NCBI GenBank assembly: GCA_018466975.1
Contig: CM031554.1
Span: 1-64,000 of the forward strand
From: Sparassis latifolia
Lineage: Eukaryota; Basidiomycota; Agaricomycetes; Polyporales; Sparassidaceae
Direction of reading: 5' to 3'
DNA length: 64,000 bases
The notes beneath the pieces are model-generated. The model searched no databases, was not told the DNA's origin, and saw nothing but the letters and a program-made list of their open reading frames with translations. Positions 60,542-64,000 of this stretch are shown piece after piece. A program made the translations under genes and the position numbers. Within the stretch, counting starts at the first letter, position 1. Each line of letters begins with the position of its first letter.

Positions 60542-61150
60542 TCAGCCAAGCGTTGTAGCGACGATTAAATCATGCTCTGGCGCAGGTTTCCCTTGCGCCG
60601 AGCTCCAAGCATTGGATCCGATACGCATGGTAAGGACGTGCCCAAGCTCGATGAAGCCATCGACGACGGAGCCACTCGTAGCAGGGTCCTGGAACCAAGC
60701 AGTCGTGCCTGAATGGACATATTCGTGGTTCGACACATCGCAGAGCGCCTGGACGTTACGGGGCTTCGCGCCGGCTCGGACATCCACAGCGCATTGCAGG
60801 GCACTGGTGAGTTGAAATGGTCGTCTTTTCTCGTTATTGTCGATCGCGTGGTCACCAGAAGAATTCTCTCGTACCCTTGCCATGCCTAAATCACGCTTCC
60901 ATGTCAGTGAGCATATTACGCGGTAGATGGTCCTCCTGCGAGCGGCAACCGACGCAGATGATACGATCACCTGCCCAAGAAGCAGACCTGCCGACAATGA
61001 GAGTATGGATACGCTTCTAGCCGATGGTCGAGGACTACCCGTTCACGAGCTCAAGAGGTTGATCGCGCCCAGTACCTCGTTGATGTTGTCCAACACCATA
61101 GCCAGTATTCCGTTCGGAAGGTTGAGGATATCCCTCGAATAAGCGTATCT
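60542..61150 (-). CDS. Possible minus-strand gene of unknown family
   Basis: The minus-strand frame ending at 60542 contains LTSALQCAVDVRAGAKPRNV, QALCDVSNHEYVHSGTTAWF and GSVVDGFIELGHVLTMRIGS, which looks protein-like. Upstream, SRDILNLPNGILAMVLDNIN and EVLGAINLLSS (about 61140-61060) could be an earlier exon but a stop separates them. The family is not recognised. A loosely similar string (ITLTMRIQDL, CDCCSNAVHNARFDG) occurs in the remnant at 18.8-19.1 kb. Start and introns are not resolved. Confidence 0.25.
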
Positions 61151-63115
61151 GCTAGATTTGGGGGAAATTTCTGCCGTCGCGCGTACCATCAATTATACGA
61201 TTGGATATACACATACCTGGAAGCGCCGGCTAATCAACGTTTTGAACGGTTCTGCAGAACGCCTCGCGAGAGGAATATCTGCAGACCCCGTAAAAAGACA
61301 CCTTCCCAGTGACCCATGAAAGTCATCACCCAGGAACCGTGTTTATCAATGTTGACGCTGGGGATGGTAATGGTCATACCTGCACAGAAAACAAGGCAAT
61401 AAAAATCGAGGTGGCACTTACATCCTCTACTATTGGCTCAAGAAGAAGGGGTTACAGCGCAGGATGCCGGACGCTCGCTATTTGACCTGGAGTGCCATGG
61501 CAAAGCGCCGTACTGTTCCACGCCTGCGTTGGATCTGAACCATCGGTAAGTTTGCTTCTCGGCGACGCGAACCTGTACTGCACACAAGAAAAGGCGACAC
61601 CTATAAAGAGTGGCCGATGAGAGACCTCACGTGAATGGGGAGGCAGGGCTGCGGTTTGCGCAGTCTAAGTGGGTGCCGTCTTCCTACGCTCGTCACTTCC
61701 TTGCAAAGGGAGCGTCGGTTTACACGCCCGGATGCAGATCACAGAGAAAACAAAGGTCCATACAGGTATCTTCGCCTCGCAGCAGAGCAATTCAGGGCTC
61801 ACATTCAACTGCAGGTAAATCGATCAGACTAAGGCTCGAACATAGAAAATGTTACAGTGACTACGCAATGCACAATCCGCCAGGGTCTAGCACAGTCTCT
61901 GGCTCGGATTCCAAGCTTAGATATCTTCTTCGTCGGCCTCACATTCTAGCGTCAGACGACGGGACACTCCGGCCAGACAGCCCGAATCTGCATGCCGAGC
62001 ACGTTGTTCGTACGCACTGGCACGCAGCGACAGCTTGTACCGAGAGAAATGTAAATGAAAAAGATTCACGAATCCCAAATACAGCAGTTATAAGAATGAG
62101 CTTATCTTCACGTCATTCAAGCCAGGAGGACCGAAGTACTCCGATTTCATGTGCTTTCGTTATTCGCGGACGAGCTGGAGGCGCCCGCCGCCGGCGTTAT
62201 GCCTGGGCGCCTGATTCCTCCTCCGTTCCAAGTGACGACGAACCAGCCCTAGTCTGCTTTCGTTCGAAGGGTCCGAACCGTAGTACACGATTTCGGAGTT
62301 ACATATGTAAGCACAATGATCTCCGAAACGCGTCCCGTTGATCTGGTGTAACGCGACGCGCGCCGGCCTGTGTCTGGCGCGACCGTCGCATTCGTCGTGG
62401 TCTAGTTGGAGTCGCAGGGGTCTGCGGGATCGGCCTACGATGTGGATGCGGACTCTGCGGGATGGACATGGGGAGTAGGGAAGCAGGGGATGGGGAGTAC
62501 GGAAACAGGGGATGGGAAGGCAGACGTGGCGAAAGATGCAGCACCAAAACCAACTGTCGGGCCATAGAAGGTAGGACTTTCCGAGTGCAAACATCGGCTA
62601 AGGGTTGGACTAGGGAAATGGTAGGGAGTATTGGATGCAGACACAGACTGAAGTACTAACAAAGTAGGAGGCGCGGTATATGTTGAGTCCGTGGAAGACG
62701 AGAGAATGGACGACATAGCTTGCGGTGTATCATAAGAAGGCGCATCCTCAACAGAATTATTTTGAAATCGACACGGAAACATGCCGCAAGTGCACGGTTT
62801 GCGTGGACTCGTCGGCGCGAAGGGCAGCGTCGGTACTGTACATCTCACGTTGGATCTCTTTCGATCAGGAACTCACGGTCGGCACCGCGGCCCGGGCTTC
62901 GGCATCCGCTCGGCATGTTGAATTGCTGTACTCACTGCAAAACCCAGAAAATCGTAGGGGCCGAAGACGCACCGGTTAGATGTTGTACGCGGCGTCTTCG
63001 GAGTTTCACTTCGTGTTATCGGGCACCGAAGATTATTGAAGTAGTGTATCTTAGGCTTTACCAAGACACATCGATAACGCTATCTATTCAGTATCTCTTT
63101 GGCTCTCGAGATGCA
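61151..63115. other. Weakly coding or non-coding stretch
   Basis: A 243-codon plus-strand frame (61610-62341) starts with GTG and is Arg/Ser-rich without a domain. A 137-codon minus-strand frame (62435-62848) is Ser/Pro-rich. A two-copy 22-bp repeat (ggggagtacggaaacagg type) lies at about 62468-62515 and explains part of it. None is convincing as a gene. Confidence 0.4.
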
Positions 63116-63930
63116 CTTGTTTCCACATCTTCTGTGTCTGCACTAGCCACATCTTCATCTACGTCCAAGATGTGTGTATGGCCTATGCAAGGTCATCTCC
63201 ATACGCGAAAGATGCTCTTTCTCCGGCCTCTTCAACTTACCAAGATACCGAGTAACTTCTCGCCGTCTTTCGTGCGAGAAGTCCTGCAGCTCGCGTTGCA
63301 TAAGGCTGACATGAGCCTCTCGCAGAGCAAACTAGCCTCGAGCGGGTCTGAAGATATTGATGTTCCACATGCAGTTTTGGCGGACATAGTCCAGGTTTAC
63401 TTGATCCTGCGGCCGGCGAGCAAGCAGTTACCATTCCACAGGGCGTGTTTCAGGTGAATGGACGTGATATGGTAAGTTCACGGTATGATATCTATACAAA
63501 ACTGAAATTATTTATGCAAACATTGCAGATGATCATTCTTGTGCCGCGCGAGTCCAAGACTATGACTCTGTATGCACACTCTGTTCCGAACCACACAATC
63601 AGTCCCATATCTTGGTGAGATCATGTTTCGATCTTTTGTTTGTTCTGACATCTTCACTCGGGATATTTAGCTCTCTGCCACATCACATTGATGAAGAGCA
63701 ACACCAGTTGGCATTACAAGCATACAGTCAACTCCTGCAACAGGAGTTTCTCATACCACATCAATCATGCATGGACCGCAGTGATGCGAAGCTAGAAGCA
63801 TCACGAGAAGGTACCCCCGAGAGTCAGTCCACGTTCTCGGAATTACCGTTCAATCCATGTATATCACTTTGTGCGGCTTTCAGGTGCGCAAACATTATGT
63901 CTCTTTGCTGCTGCATGCTCTGAATTATAG
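63116..63930 (+). CDS. Partial spliced gene of unknown function at the window edge
   Basis: Protein-like exons follow one another with matching splice phases. First comes a frame with PMQGHLHTRKMLFLRPLQLT, FVREVLQLALHKADMSLSQS. Then comes an exon after acceptor atgcag (about 63374) reading FGGHSPGLLDPAAGEQAVTI, PQGVFQVNGRDM. Then comes an exon after attgcag (about 63527) reading MIILVPRESKTMTLYAHSVP, NHTISPIS. Last is an exon after atttag (about 63669) reading SLPHHIDEEQHQLALQAYSQ, LLQQEF. Introns are about 50-60 bp with GT-AG ends. Neither the start nor the end is certain and the gene may run past 64000. No family is recognised. Confidence 0.35.
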
Positions 63931-64000
63931 CATCAAATTCTGACTGTGGCGTGTCGAAGAGGCATGCTTGTTCCATAGACGAGTGTGGAAATGACGCAAT

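Overview
The window is the left end of a chromosome from a filamentous basidiomycete, most likely an Agaricomycete of Polyporales type. It opens with a terminal telomere array. Its genes carry many 50-65 bp introns, and the protein families are typical of mushrooms: FunK1 kinases, a second fungal protein-kinase family, several F-box proteins, a hydantoinase/DUF917 fusion, an NCS1 permease and a DUF262 protein. There are no operons. The species cannot be named from sequence alone.

Layout. 1-155: telomere made of a 5-bp unit (TTAGG on the G strand). 156-9.2 kb: subtelomeric patchwork holding a cluster of six CACGTG palindromes, a 21-bp minisatellite, a 227-bp higher-order tandem repeat, a GC-rich repeat pair, a truncated inverted copy of a FunK1 kinase gene, and pieces of membrane-protein genes. 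9.27-17.7 kb: first conserved genes, namely an F-box gene with a frame break, a DUF262 (GmrS-like) gene and the checkpoint gene MAD1. 17.7-30.7 kb: gene-poor, with a small KOW-motif gene, one protein kinase and gene remnants. 30.7-48.2 kb: dense conserved core holding a Byr4/Bfa1-like gene, a TatD nuclease, a hydantoinase-DUF917 fusion, a 2-oxoglutarate oxygenase, an NCS1 nucleobase/hydantoin-type permease and PCNA. 48.9-52 kb: the full-length FunK1 kinase, source or sister of the subtelomeric fragment. 53-54.6 kb: an IRG-like GTPase with a long coiled coil. 56.2-64 kb: an F-box pseudogene, an intact F-box gene and weak or partial genes.

How genes may work together. MAD1, the Byr4-like protein and PCNA are cell-cycle genes, and PCNA has two MCB boxes (ACGCGT) just before its start codon. 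The hydantoinase-DUF917, 2-oxoglutarate oxygenase and NCS1 permease genes are adjacent and could form a catabolic unit for a cyclic amide or nucleobase; this is inference. The most unusual single gene is PCNA, which carries an insertion of about 130 charged residues in the middle of the clamp.

Limits. Exon borders were assigned by eye from GT/AG sites and reading phase. All similarity statements rest on recognition, not searches. Three conserved genes (F-box, TatD, Byr4-like) need small frame corrections, which may be real mutations or consensus errors.
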